This document shows positions 16,854-24,540 of a stretch of 64,000 bases of DNA, piece after piece (position 1 is the stretch's first letter; every line of letters starts with the position of its first letter). This DNA comes from Oscillospiraceae bacterium (GTDB taxonomy: Bacteria; Bacillota; Clostridia; Oscillospirales; Oscillospiraceae). The translations under genes and the position numbers were made by a program. Where the stretch lies: NCBI GenBank assembly GCA_015068455.1, contig SVKO01000001.1:407170-471169 (forward strand). Direction: 5' to 3'. The notes beneath the pieces are model-generated. The model saw only the letters and a list, made by a program, of their open reading frames with translations. It was not told the DNA's origin and ran no database searches.

Positions 16854-17579
16854 TCAGTCCACCTCCAGGAGATTGCAGCCGGTGAGGGTCTGGGTCATGA
16901 TCTTGGGATAGATCTCGTCCACGGAGCCCCGGTCCTGGAGCCGGCCGCCGGCAATGAGGAGGATCTCGTCGGCCAGGCGGATGATGCGCTCCTGGTGCGA
17001 GATGATGATGATGGTGGCCTGCTTGGAGTCGTGGATCTCCCGGAAGGTGTCGGTCAGCCGGGCGAAGGACCAGAGGTCGATACCGGCCTCCGGCTCGTCG
17101 AAGATCATGAGCTTCGTCCTGCGGGCCAGGACGGTGGCGATCTCGATGCGCTTGACCTCGCCGCCGGAGAGGCTGGTGTCCACGTCCCGGTCCAGGTAGT
17201 CCCTGGCGCACAGGCCCACCTTGGTGAGGTAGGCGCAGGCTTCGTCATGGCTGAGGCTCCTGCCCGCGGCCACGGTGAGCAGGTCGCGCACCTTGAGGCC
17301 CTTGAACCGGGGCGGCTGCTGGAAGCCGAAGGCGATGCCGCGCCTGGCGCGTTCGGTGACGTTCAGGCCGGTGATGTCCTCCCCGTCCAGCAGGATCTGT
17401 CCGGAGGTCAGGGGAACGATGCCCATGACGGCCTTGGCCAGGGAGGTTTTACCGCCCCCATTGGGGCCGGTGATGACGATGAATTTACGGTCCTCGATGG
17501 TGAGGGACACGTCCTTGAGAATGTCGGCCGTTCCGCTGTCATCACTGACGGAATAGCTGACGTTTTTCAGTTCAAGCAT
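16854..17579 (-). CDS. sufC: SufC-type ATPase of Fe-S cluster assembly
   Basis: A 241-residue soluble ABC ATPase of the SufC type, which drives conformational change in the SufB/D scaffold. Walker A is GPNGGGKTS near residues 35-43, the signature is LSGGEVKRIE near 140 and Walker B leads to MIFDEPEAGID. ATG 17579 (MLELKNVSYS) is chosen because the protein then begins at the ABC fold; AAAAGGA lies upstream. It is the first gene of the sufC-sufB pair. Confidence 0.93.
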   Translation of the reverse strand: MLELKNVSYSVSDDSGTADILKDVSLTIEDRKFIVITGPNGGGKTSLAKAVMGIVPLTSGQILLDGEDITGLNVTERARRGIAFGFQQPPRFKGLKVRDLLTVAAGRSLSHDEACAYLTKVGLCARDYLDRDVDTSLSGGEVKRIEIATVLARRTKLMIFDEPEAGIDLWSFARLTDTFREIHDSKQATIIIISHQERIIRLADEILLIAGGRLQDRGSVDEIYPKIMTQTLTGCNLLEVD

Positions 17580-17599
17580 AGTCGTGGGTCCTTTTCTAT

Positions 17600-17860
17600 T
17601 TAGGATAGGGAAACATAGAGCGCGGTGAGCTGCCAGGCAAGGCTTGCCAGATTCACCGCCCAGAAGTACCACCGGCGCGTTTTGTGCCGGAAGATGAGCA
17701 TGCCCAAAAGGGCGCCCGCGGCCCCGCCCAGGAAGCCCAGCAGCAGGAGGCAGGACTCCGGGATGCGCCAGCGCCTGGACTGCGCCCTGGCCTTGTCGGC
17801 GCCGTAGACGGCCAGGGAGATCAGACTCATGACCCCGAAGGCGATCAGCAGGGGTCTCAT
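17600..17860 (-). CDS. DUF1294 small membrane protein
   Basis: An 86-residue membrane protein of the DUF1294 family, of unknown function. The start MRPLLIAFGV leads into YGADKARAQSRRWRIPE and then a GGAAGALLGM hydrophobic stretch with FRHKTRR, all typical of the family. The ATG overlaps the stop of the upstream zinc-ribbon gene (ATGA), so translation is coupled. Two to three transmembrane helices are visible. Confidence 0.82.
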   Translation of the reverse strand: MRPLLIAFGVMSLISLAVYGADKARAQSRRWRIPESCLLLLGFLGGAAGALLGMLIFRHKTRRWYFWAVNLASLAWQLTALYVSLS

Positions 17861-18459
17861 TTGCGCAGCTGCGGCCAGATTTGCCGCAGACCCAGCCAGG
17901 TGACGAGGGGGTCGAGGAAATACAGGATGACGGAGATCGAGCCGCCGAACGCGAAGCCCAGCAGGCAGCCCAGAATGCTCACGCCGATGCTCACATAGAA
18001 CGCGGTACGCCGGGAGCTCAGCAGCAGCCACAGGTGGAGAAGAAATTTGACTGTGAACAGCACGAACAAAATGACGAACAGGGGCAGGGCCTGGGGCAGA
18101 AGATCGCGCATCATGAGGAGCATGGGCTCAAAGCTTTCCATGCCCGGCTCGGAGAGCATGGCGTCGAAAACCTGGGGATTGGCGCCCAGAAGGATGCAGC
18201 ACAGGCTGCTGAAGGCCATATAGCCGGAGAAGACGCACAGGATGATGAGCCATACCTTGACCGGGCCGCGCAGGCGGAGCCTGCCCGGGTCCGACGGCCG
18301 GGCCATGGGCTGGACGGGGACCGGCTGGACCGGCTGCGCCGGCGTCGTCCGCACGACCGGGTTGGCGGGGGTCGTATATCGGCGCACCAGCGCGCCGCAG
18401 TCGGGGCAGATCAGGGTCTCGTCGGGGACCTGTTTGCCGCAGTTATAGCAGGTTTGCAT
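17857..18459 (-). CDS. zinc-ribbon membrane protein of unknown function
   Basis: A 200-residue protein. An N-terminal zinc ribbon (CYNCGKQVPDETLICPDCG, residues 4-22) is followed by a Pro/Val/Gln-rich linker. Four hydrophobic segments then lie between about residues 70 and 190. ATG 18459 has AAGGAGG 7 nt upstream. The architecture (ribbon, linker, membrane part) is frequent in Clostridia and has no known role. It shares an operon with the DUF1294 gene under the promoter at 18491-18519. Confidence 0.75.
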   Translation of the reverse strand: MQTCYNCGKQVPDETLICPDCGALVRRYTTPANPVVRTTPAQPVQPVPVQPMARPSDPGRLRLRGPVKVWLIILCVFSGYMAFSSLCCILLGANPQVFDAMLSEPGMESFEPMLLMMRDLLPQALPLFVILFVLFTVKFLLHLWLLLSSRRTAFYVSIGVSILGCLLGFAFGGSISVILYFLDPLVTWLGLRQIWPQLRK

Positions 18460-18490
18460 ACGGGTACCTCCTTGCGGGGTCAGTCCTAAC

Positions 18491-18519
18491 ATTATAATCT
18501 ATTTTCCCGGATTTTACAA
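18491..18519 (-). promoter_or_regulatory. promoter of the zinc-ribbon/DUF1294 pair
   Basis: On the minus strand TTGTAA (18519-18514), 17 bp, TATAAT (18496-18491). It is back to back with the promoter of the deaminase gene. Confidence 0.85.
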
Positions 18520-18525
18520 GTATAC

Positions 18526-18554
18526 TTGCATAAAACCGTTTCAGCGCGTATAAT
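18526..18554 (+). promoter_or_regulatory. promoter of the dCMP deaminase/prfA operon
   Basis: TTGCAT (18526-18531), 17 bp, TATAAT (18549-18554). The start codon is 34 bp downstream. Confidence 0.85.
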
Positions 18555-18587
18555 AGCTTATACTACGGAAAGAAAGGGGTATTTTCC

Positions 18588-19073
18588 ATGAAGCGTACAG
18601 ATTATATCACATGGGACGAATACTTTATGGGCGTCGCCATGCTGGCGGCCCGCCGCAGCAAGGACCCCAACACCCAGGTGGGCGCCTGCATCGTTTCCCC
18701 GGAGAATATCATCATCTCCACGGGCTACAACGGTCTGCCCAACGGCTGCTCCGACGACGAATACCCCTGGGACCGGGAGGGGCCGGAGACCAAGTATCCC
18801 TTTGTGGTGCATGCCGAGCTCAACGCCATCCTGAATTCCGGCGGCCGCCGGCTGGACGGGGCGCGGCTGTACGTGGCCCTGTTCCCCTGCAACGAGTGCG
18901 CCAAGGCCATCATCCAGAGCGGCATCCGCGAGATCTACTACCTCTCGGACAAATACGCCGATACCCCCAGCACCCGCAATTCCAAGCGGATGCTCGACTC
19001 CGCCGGCGTGGTCTACAAGCAGCTCAAGCCGCGGCTCGACCGCCTCACCATTGATTTTACCGTAGATAAGTAA
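18588..19073 (+). CDS. deoxycytidylate (dCMP) deaminase
   Basis: A 161-residue zinc enzyme of the cytidine/deoxycytidylate deaminase fold that converts dCMP to dUMP for thymidylate synthesis. Zinc ligands and catalytic Glu are in HAELNAI (His75, Glu77) and PCNEC (Cys101, Cys104). The N-terminal KDPNTQVGACIVSPEN and GYNGLPNGCSD segments are typical of dCMP deaminases (ComEB-like) rather than tRNA deaminases. It is the first gene of a run that continues with prfA, tsaC, coaE and an M18 peptidase gene. Confidence 0.93.
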   Translation: MKRTDYITWDEYFMGVAMLAARRSKDPNTQVGACIVSPENIIISTGYNGLPNGCSDDEYPWDREGPETKYPFVVHAELNAILNSGGRRLDGARLYVALFPCNECAKAIIQSGIREIYYLSDKYADTPSTRNSKRMLDSAGVVYKQLKPRLDRLTIDFTVDK

Positions 19074-19086
19074 GGAGCAAATTTCC

Positions 19087-20163
19087 ATGCTGGACAAGCT
19101 CAGGCAGGTGGAAAGTAAATACGAAGCCCTGTGCGCCCGCTCTGAGCAGCCGGATTTCTATGCCGATCCCCAGGCTGCGGCGCAGAACCTGCGCGAGCAG
19201 CGGGAGCTTGAGCCCGTGGTCGGCGCCTACCGGGCCTATATGGGTGCGAAGGCGCGCATGGACGAGGCCCAGGCCATGCTGGCCGAGGACACCGATCCCG
19301 AGCTGCGGGCGCTGTGCCAGGAGGAGTTCCGCGACGCCAAGGCGGAGAGCGAGCGCCTGGAGGGGGAGCTGAAGCTGCTGCTCCTGCCTAAAGATCCCAA
19401 CGACAGCAAGAGCGTCATCATGGAGATCCGCGGCGGCGTGGGCGGCGAGGAAAGCGCCCTGTTTGCCCACAGCCTGTTCCGCATGTACTCCATGTACGCC
19501 CAGGCCAGAGGCTGGAGCGTGGAGCTGCTGAACTATTCCGAGACCGAGCTCGGCGGCGTCCGCGAGGCGGATTTTATCATCAACGGAACGGGCGCCTGGT
19601 CCCGGCTCAAATTTGAGTCCGGCGTGCACCGGGTGCAGCGGGTGCCCGAGACGGAGTCCGGCGGCCGCATCCACACCTCCACCGCCACCGTGGCGGTGCT
19701 GCCCGAGATGGAGCAGGTGGACGTGGATCTCCGGCCGGAGGATATTGAGATGCAGGTCTTCCGGGCCTCCGGGGCCGGCGGCCAGCACATCAACAAGACC
19801 TCCTCCGCGGTGCGGCTGATCCACAGGCCCACGGGCATCACGGTGTCCTGCCAGGAGGAGCGCAGCCAGGTGCAGAACCGGGAGCGCTGCATGCAAATGC
19901 TGGCCTCCAAGCTATATGAGATCGAGCAGACCCGGATCAGCTCGGAATACGCCGCCGACCGCAAAAGCCAGGTGGGCACCGGCATGCGCAACGAGCGCAT
20001 CCGCACCTATAATTTCCCCCAGGGGCGGGTGACCGATCACCGCATCGGCCTCAGCCTCTATAAGATCGACGCGATCATGGACGGCGATCTGGACGAGCTC
20101 ATCGACGCGCTGGTCACCGCCGATCAGGCCGACCGGCTGCGCAGAAACGAGGCGCAGACATGA
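19087..20163 (+). CDS. prfA: peptide chain release factor 1
   Basis: A 358-residue release factor that recognises UAA and UAG and triggers peptide release on the ribosome. The GGQ loop is at 231-233 within ASGAGGQHINK. PET at 187-189 is the PxT tripeptide of RF1, where RF2 has SPF. GRIHTSTATV and the C-terminal RVTDHRIGL are as expected. AAGGAG precedes the ATG, and the stop overlaps the tsaC ATG. Confidence 0.97.
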   Translation: MLDKLRQVESKYEALCARSEQPDFYADPQAAAQNLREQRELEPVVGAYRAYMGAKARMDEAQAMLAEDTDPELRALCQEEFRDAKAESERLEGELKLLLLPKDPNDSKSVIMEIRGGVGGEESALFAHSLFRMYSMYAQARGWSVELLNYSETELGGVREADFIINGTGAWSRLKFESGVHRVQRVPETESGGRIHTSTATVAVLPEMEQVDVDLRPEDIEMQVFRASGAGGQHINKTSSAVRLIHRPTGITVSCQEERSQVQNRERCMQMLASKLYEIEQTRISSEYAADRKSQVGTGMRNERIRTYNFPQGRVTDHRIGLSLYKIDAIMDGDLDELIDALVTADQADRLRRNEAQT

Positions 20164-21197
20164 CACAGCTTCTTCGGGATACCGACCCCAAAACCGCCGG
20201 GATCGCGGCGGCGCTGATCCGCCGGGGCGAGCTGGTGGCCCTGCCCACCGAGACGGTCTACGGTCTCGGCGCGGACGGACTCAATCCAGACGCCGTGGCG
20301 AAGATTTTTGTTGCCAAGGGCCGGCCCCAGGACAATCCCCTGATCCTGCACATCTCCGAGCCGAAAGAGCTCGAAAAATACTGCCGGGATATTCCCGGCA
20401 GCGCCTGGGATCTGGCCGAGCACTTCTGGCCGGGGCCCCTGACCATGGTGCTGCCCGCGCGGGACATCGTGCCCCGGAGCACCACCGCCGGCCTGGATTC
20501 CGTGGCCGTGCGCTGCCCGCAGACCCCCGTGACCCGCGAGATCATCCGTCTGGCGGGCGTTCCCATTGCGGCGCCCTCCGCCAATCTCTCCGGCAAGCCC
20601 TCCACCACCAGCGCGCAGCATGTCCTGAACGACTACGGCGCCGACGGCCCGCTGGCCGCCATTGTGGACGCGGGTCCCTGCCGGGTGGGTGTGGAATCCA
20701 CCATCGTCTCGCTCCTGGGCGAACGGCCCCGGCTGCTTCGCCCAGGCGGCGTCGGCCCCGAGCAGCTTCGGGAGGTGCTGGGGCGGCTGGAGGTGGATCA
20801 GGCCGTCACCGGACTGCTCTCCGACGACGCCGTGGTCCGCGCCCCGGGCATGAAATACAAGCACTACGCCCCGCGGGCCCAGGTCATCGTCGTGGAGGGC
20901 CCGAGCGAAACGGCGGCCAAATACATCCGTCCCAGGCTGGACAAAAACAGCGCGGTTTTGTGCTTCCGTGAAGAACTGCCGCTTTACGGGGGCTGCCAGA
21001 CGCTGGCTTACGGAAGAGAAAGCGATCCGCAGACCCTGTCCGCCGGCCTGTTCGCTGCCTTGCGGGAGCTGGACCGGGACGATATTTCCACGATTTACGC
21101 CCGCTGCCCCACCGGCGGCGGCGTGGCCTGCGCGGTGCGCAACCGGCTGCTGAAAGCGGCGGGGTTCCGAACCGTCCGGGCGGAGGAAACGCTATGA
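20160..21197 (+). CDS. tsaC: L-threonylcarbamoyladenylate synthase (Sua5/YrdC family)
   Basis: A 345-residue Sua5-type enzyme that makes threonylcarbamoyl-AMP for the t6A37 modification of ANN-decoding tRNAs. The N-terminal YrdC domain (about 1-205) shows LPTETVYGLGADG, KGRPQDNPL and APSANLSGKPS. The C-terminal Sua5 domain begins near 235 (SPGMKYKHYAP type, here APGMKYKHYAPRA). It overlaps prfA upstream and coaE downstream by 4 nt each. Gene neighbours tsaB, tsaD and tsaE are not here. Confidence 0.95.
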   Translation: MTQLLRDTDPKTAGIAAALIRRGELVALPTETVYGLGADGLNPDAVAKIFVAKGRPQDNPLILHISEPKELEKYCRDIPGSAWDLAEHFWPGPLTMVLPARDIVPRSTTAGLDSVAVRCPQTPVTREIIRLAGVPIAAPSANLSGKPSTTSAQHVLNDYGADGPLAAIVDAGPCRVGVESTIVSLLGERPRLLRPGGVGPEQLREVLGRLEVDQAVTGLLSDDAVVRAPGMKYKHYAPRAQVIVVEGPSETAAKYIRPRLDKNSAVLCFREELPLYGGCQTLAYGRESDPQTLSAGLFAALRELDRDDISTIYARCPTGGGVACAVRNRLLKAAGFRTVRAEETL

Positions 21198-21787
21198 TGA
21201 CCATAGGCGTGACCGGCGGCTCCGGCGCCGGAAAGACCACCGTGCTGCACGAGGCGCAGCGCCGCGGCGCGCTGATCCTGGACTGCGATGAGATCTACCA
21301 CGAACTTCTGGAGACCTCCGGGAAAATGCTCGCCGAAATCGGGGAGGCTTTTCCGGGGTCTGTGGAAAACGGCGTATTGAACCGGAAGAAGCTGGGAAAA
21401 CTGGTTTTTAACGATCCCGCCGCACTGAAAGAGCTCAACGCCATCACCCATCGGTATGTGCGCCGGGAGGTACGCCGCCGGCTGCGGCAATCCGACGCGA
21501 GTCTGGCCGTCATCGACGCCATCGGCCTGATCGAGAGCGGTCTGCACAAGCTCTGCGACGCCACCGTCTGCGTCAGCGCGCCGGAGGAGGCGCGGGTCCG
21601 GCGCATCATGGCCCGGGAGGGCATTTCCGAGGAATATGCCCGCGCCCGCATCCGCGCACAGAAGCCGGACAGCTACTATGCCGGCCGATGCACCCATCAG
21701 ATCATCAACGATTATCCCAGCGTGCAGGACTTCGCCCGGGCAGCGGGCGTCCTGCTCGATCAAATCATAAAAGGAGAACCGACATGA
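21194..21787 (+). CDS. coaE: dephospho-CoA kinase
   Basis: A 197-residue P-loop kinase that phosphorylates dephospho-CoA in the last step of coenzyme A synthesis. The P-loop GGSGAGKTT is at about residues 8-16, LDCDEIYHEL near 30 corresponds to the family DAD motif region, and the lid contains RIMAREGISEEYARARIRAQ. It is coupled to tsaC and to the following peptidase gene by ATGA overlaps. Confidence 0.92.
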   Translation: MMTIGVTGGSGAGKTTVLHEAQRRGALILDCDEIYHELLETSGKMLAEIGEAFPGSVENGVLNRKKLGKLVFNDPAALKELNAITHRYVRREVRRRLRQSDASLAVIDAIGLIESGLHKLCDATVCVSAPEEARVRRIMAREGISEEYARARIRAQKPDSYYAGRCTHQIINDYPSVQDFARAAGVLLDQIIKGEPT

Positions 21788-23187
21788 CAGACATAGAGCA
21801 GCTTCGCAAGACCCTTCTTCGCGATACCCGCGGCGGGTATGACCGCATGGACCGTGCCGAGATCCCCGCCATGGAGACCTACTGCCGCGAATACATCCGC
21901 TTCATCAGTGAAGCAAAGACCGAACGCGAGGCCGTGAAATGGACCGTCGCCGCGGCGGAGGCCGCCGGCTACCGCCCCTTCACCCCGGGCATGGCCCTGA
22001 ATCCCGGGGACAAGGTCTATCACAACAACCGCGGCAAGAGCGTCTTTTTTGCGCACATCGGCAAAAAGCCCCTGGGCGAGGGCGTCCGCATCTGCGCGGC
22101 CCACATCGACTCTCCCCGGCTGGACCTCAAGCCCAACCCGCTGTATGAAGACGGGGAAATGGCCCTGCTCAAGACCCACTACTACGGCGGCATCAAGAAG
22201 TACCAGTGGACCACCGTGCCCCTGGCGCTGCACGGCGTGGTGATCCGGGCCGACGGCAGCCGCGCGGAGGTCTGCATCGGCGAAAACCCGGAGGATCCCG
22301 TGCTGTATGTGACGGATCTGCTCATTCATCTGGCGGCCGATCAGATGAAGAAGCCCCTCTCCGAGGGCGTCACCGCCGAGCAGCTGAACCTGCTGGTGGG
22401 CTCCCGGCCCGTTGCGGGCGAGGGCGCCGACCGGGTGAAGCTGGGCGTGCTCAGGATCCTGCATGAGCAGCTGGGCATCACCGAGGAGGATTTCCGCAGC
22501 GCGGAGCTGTGCGTCGTCCCCGCGGGTCCGGCCCGCTATGTGGGCTTTGACCGCAGCATGATTTTGGGCTACGGTCACGACGACCGGGTCTGCGCCTACG
22601 CCTGCTTCGTGCCCATGCTGGAGCAGGATACGCCGGAATTCACCTCCGTCTGCCTGCTGGCGGACAAGGAGGAGATCGGCTCCGTGGGCGTATCCGGTAT
22701 GAAGAGCCAGGCCTTTGAGACCTTCATGGAGGATCTGTGCCAGGCGCAGGGAGAGAATGTGCGCCGCTGCTTCGAGCGCGCCTTCTGCCTGTCCGCCGAC
22801 GTGACCAACGCCTTCGATCCCGACTATGCCGACACCTGCGACAAGCGCAACAGCGCGGTCCTGGGCGGCGGCGTGGGCGTGTGCAAGTACACCGGCGCCC
22901 GGGGCAAGTCCGGCGCATCCGACGCCTCGGCAGAGGCCATGGGCTTCCTGCGCGGCGTCCTGGCGCGCGGCGAGGTGCTCTGGCAGAGCGCCACCCTGGG
23001 CAAGGTGGATCAGGGCGGCGGCGGCACCGTGGCCGGTTACATGGCCAACCGCAACATCGTCACCGTGGACGCCGGCGTGCCGGTGCTGAGCATGCATGCA
23101 CCCCTGGAGGTCGTCTCCACCCTGGACGCCTATATGATGAAAAAAGCTGCCGCGGCGGTCTACCGCGACAGCGCCCCCCTGGATTGA
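21784..23187 (+). CDS. M18 family aminopeptidase
   Basis: A 467-residue zinc aminopeptidase of family M18 that removes N-terminal residues from peptides. Metal-site segments AAHIDSPRLDLKPNPL (near 112), DKEEIGSVGVSGM (near 300) and the C-terminal SMHAPLEVVSTLDAYM are visible. ATG 21784 overlaps the coaE stop, which fixes the start; the longer open frame runs inside coaE. It closes the prfA operon and is followed by a strong terminator. Confidence 0.92.
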   Translation: MTDIEQLRKTLLRDTRGGYDRMDRAEIPAMETYCREYIRFISEAKTEREAVKWTVAAAEAAGYRPFTPGMALNPGDKVYHNNRGKSVFFAHIGKKPLGEGVRICAAHIDSPRLDLKPNPLYEDGEMALLKTHYYGGIKKYQWTTVPLALHGVVIRADGSRAEVCIGENPEDPVLYVTDLLIHLAADQMKKPLSEGVTAEQLNLLVGSRPVAGEGADRVKLGVLRILHEQLGITEEDFRSAELCVVPAGPARYVGFDRSMILGYGHDDRVCAYACFVPMLEQDTPEFTSVCLLADKEEIGSVGVSGMKSQAFETFMEDLCQAQGENVRRCFERAFCLSADVTNAFDPDYADTCDKRNSAVLGGGVGVCKYTGARGKSGASDASAEAMGFLRGVLARGEVLWQSATLGKVDQGGGGTVAGYMANRNIVTVDAGVPVLSMHAPLEVVSTLDAYMMKKAAAAVYRDSAPLD

Positions 23188-23192
23188 TTTGT

Positions 23193-23233
23193 CCGGCCCC
23201 GCGGTTCCCCGGAACCGCGGGGCCGGGTTTTTT
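23193..23233 (+). terminator. intrinsic terminator of the prfA-coaE-M18 operon
   Basis: CCGGCCCCGCGGTTCC (23193-23208) pairs with GGAACCGCGGGGCCGG (23211-23226), a 16-bp stem, and six T residues follow. Confidence 0.93.
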
Positions 23234-23253
23234 CTTCGCGCCCGGAAAGACAG

Positions 23254-23285
23254 GCGCCCCTGCGGACGGATGTTCCGCAGGGGCG
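23254..23285 (-). terminator. hairpin terminator of the DUF1836 operon
   Basis: CGCCCCTGCGGA (23254-23265) and TCCGCAGGGGCG (23274-23285) form a 12-bp stem just past the minus-strand stop at 23291, followed on that strand by TGTCTTT. Confidence 0.7.
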
Positions 23286-23290
23286 TCGGG

Positions 23291-23872
23291 TTATTCTTCG
23301 GGGTTGGACTCCTCCAGCAGCAGAAGCTTTTGGGCCAGAAGCCTTGAAAAGCCGCCGATGATGGCCGAGCGGGTGATCAGATCCTCCGCATTGTCCACGG
23401 CGATCTCGGTGCGTTCGGGGTGCTCCAGGATCGGCGCGGCCAGCAGACGGATCATATCGGTAAAATTCTTCGCGCTGTAGGTATGCTGCCGCACATAGCT
23501 GCGGTAGACCGCCTCCACCTCTTCCCGCTGCAGCCCCGTGGGGATGATCCGGTGGATCAGGGCGATGGACAGGGTCTGCTTGAGGGTGCAGATGATGATG
23601 AGGTAGGCGATGTGCTCCCGGTAATAGCGCTTCTTGACGGGCTCGGGCATCACCTTGGTGCGGACGTAGTTATTGATGGTGGAGGCTGTGATGAACTGCT
23701 CCTCCTTGAGCTCCGGAGGCAGATAGTCCAGATACTGCTTCAGAAGGTCGATCACCTGCTCCATATACAGGCCGAAATCCGGGATGTTTTCCCACTCCGG
23801 CAGACGAAAACTGTCGAGATATTTCTCCCAGCGGCGCAGCTTGGCCGCCACAAACGCGTTGCTGCAGGTCAT
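23291..23872 (-). CDS. DUF1836 domain protein
   Basis: A 193-residue protein of the DUF1836 family. It is predicted to be cytoplasmic with a helix-turn-helix-like N-terminal half (ITASTINNYVRTKVMPEPVKKRYY, about 60-85, is the typical part) and of unknown function. I place the start at ATG 23872, where GAGG lies 6 nt upstream; a GTG at 23884 is also open but lacks a spaced ribosome binding site. It lies directly downstream of a GntR gene and shares its operon. Confidence 0.8.
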   Translation of the reverse strand: MTCSNAFVAAKLRRWEKYLDSFRLPEWENIPDFGLYMEQVIDLLKQYLDYLPPELKEEQFITASTINNYVRTKVMPEPVKKRYYREHIAYLIIICTLKQTLSIALIHRIIPTGLQREEVEAVYRSYVRQHTYSAKNFTDMIRLLAAPILEHPERTEIAVDNAEDLITRSAIIGGFSRLLAQKLLLLEESNPEE

Positions 23873-23880
23873 GACGCACC

Positions 23881-24528
23881 TCACTCCTGGCAGGCGTCGA
23901 GAATGCTCTGGCGCGCGTTCTCCACATGGTAGGTCATGAGGGATTCCGCCTTGTCGCGTTCGCCGGAGGCAATGGCCTCGTACAGGCCGCGGTGCTCCCG
24001 GACGCTGCGCTCTGCCCGGGAGAGGATGTCCATGGACTCCCGGCGGAACTTCATGATCTTTCGCAGCATGGGCTGCAGGGCGTCCGTGAGCATCTGATGG
24101 TCGGCCATGATGTAAATGAGGTCGTGGAAACGCACGTCCATCTCCACCACGTGGGCGGTGTCGCCCTTGGCGACATAGTATTCCTGCAGCTCCAGGGTAT
24201 GCAGCATCTCGCTCAGCTGCTCGTCGGTGCGGTTCTGGGCGGCGTAATAGGCCACCAGCCCCTCGATGCGCACGCGCATCATGAGGATATCCTCCAGATC
24301 CCGCCGGGTGATGCCCAGCACCACCGAGCCCTTGGGCGTCTCGCGGATCAGATGCTCCTGCCCCAGACGGCGCAGGGCCTCGCGGATGGGGGTGCGGCTG
24401 ACGCCCAGCTCCTCCACCAGGCGCAGCTCGGTGAGGACCTCGCCTTTTTTGTAGGCGCCGGAAATGATATCGCGCTCCAGCCGGTCGAAGACCCGGTCGG
24501 CCAGGGAAACATAGTTTTTGGCGTTCAT
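23881..24528 (-). CDS. GntR-family regulator, FadR/FCD type
   Basis: A 215-residue regulator with an N-terminal GntR winged helix (residues 10-75, ELRLVEELGVSRTPIREALR) and an all-helical FCD ligand-binding domain. Likely metal-ligand histidines lie in DVRFHDLIY, REHRGLYEAI and YHVENAR. FCD regulators typically sense carboxylic acids. It lies 12 nt after the citrate-synthase-like gene and before the DUF1836 gene. A candidate operator (25957-25972) overlaps the -10 of the operon promoter, so it may sense an intermediate around citrate or 2-oxo acids. Confidence 0.9.
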   Translation of the reverse strand: MNAKNYVSLADRVFDRLERDIISGAYKKGEVLTELRLVEELGVSRTPIREALRRLGQEHLIRETPKGSVVLGITRRDLEDILMMRVRIEGLVAYYAAQNRTDEQLSEMLHTLELQEYYVAKGDTAHVVEMDVRFHDLIYIMADHQMLTDALQPMLRKIMKFRRESMDILSRAERSVREHRGLYEAIASGERDKAESLMTYHVENARQSILDACQE

Positions 24529-24540
24529 GGTTCCGCCTCC

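Noticed and set aside
18497-18513. Noc binding site
   Set aside because: ATTTTCCCGGATTTT only partly resembles the known ATTTCCCGGGAAAT site and lies inside a promoter spacer.
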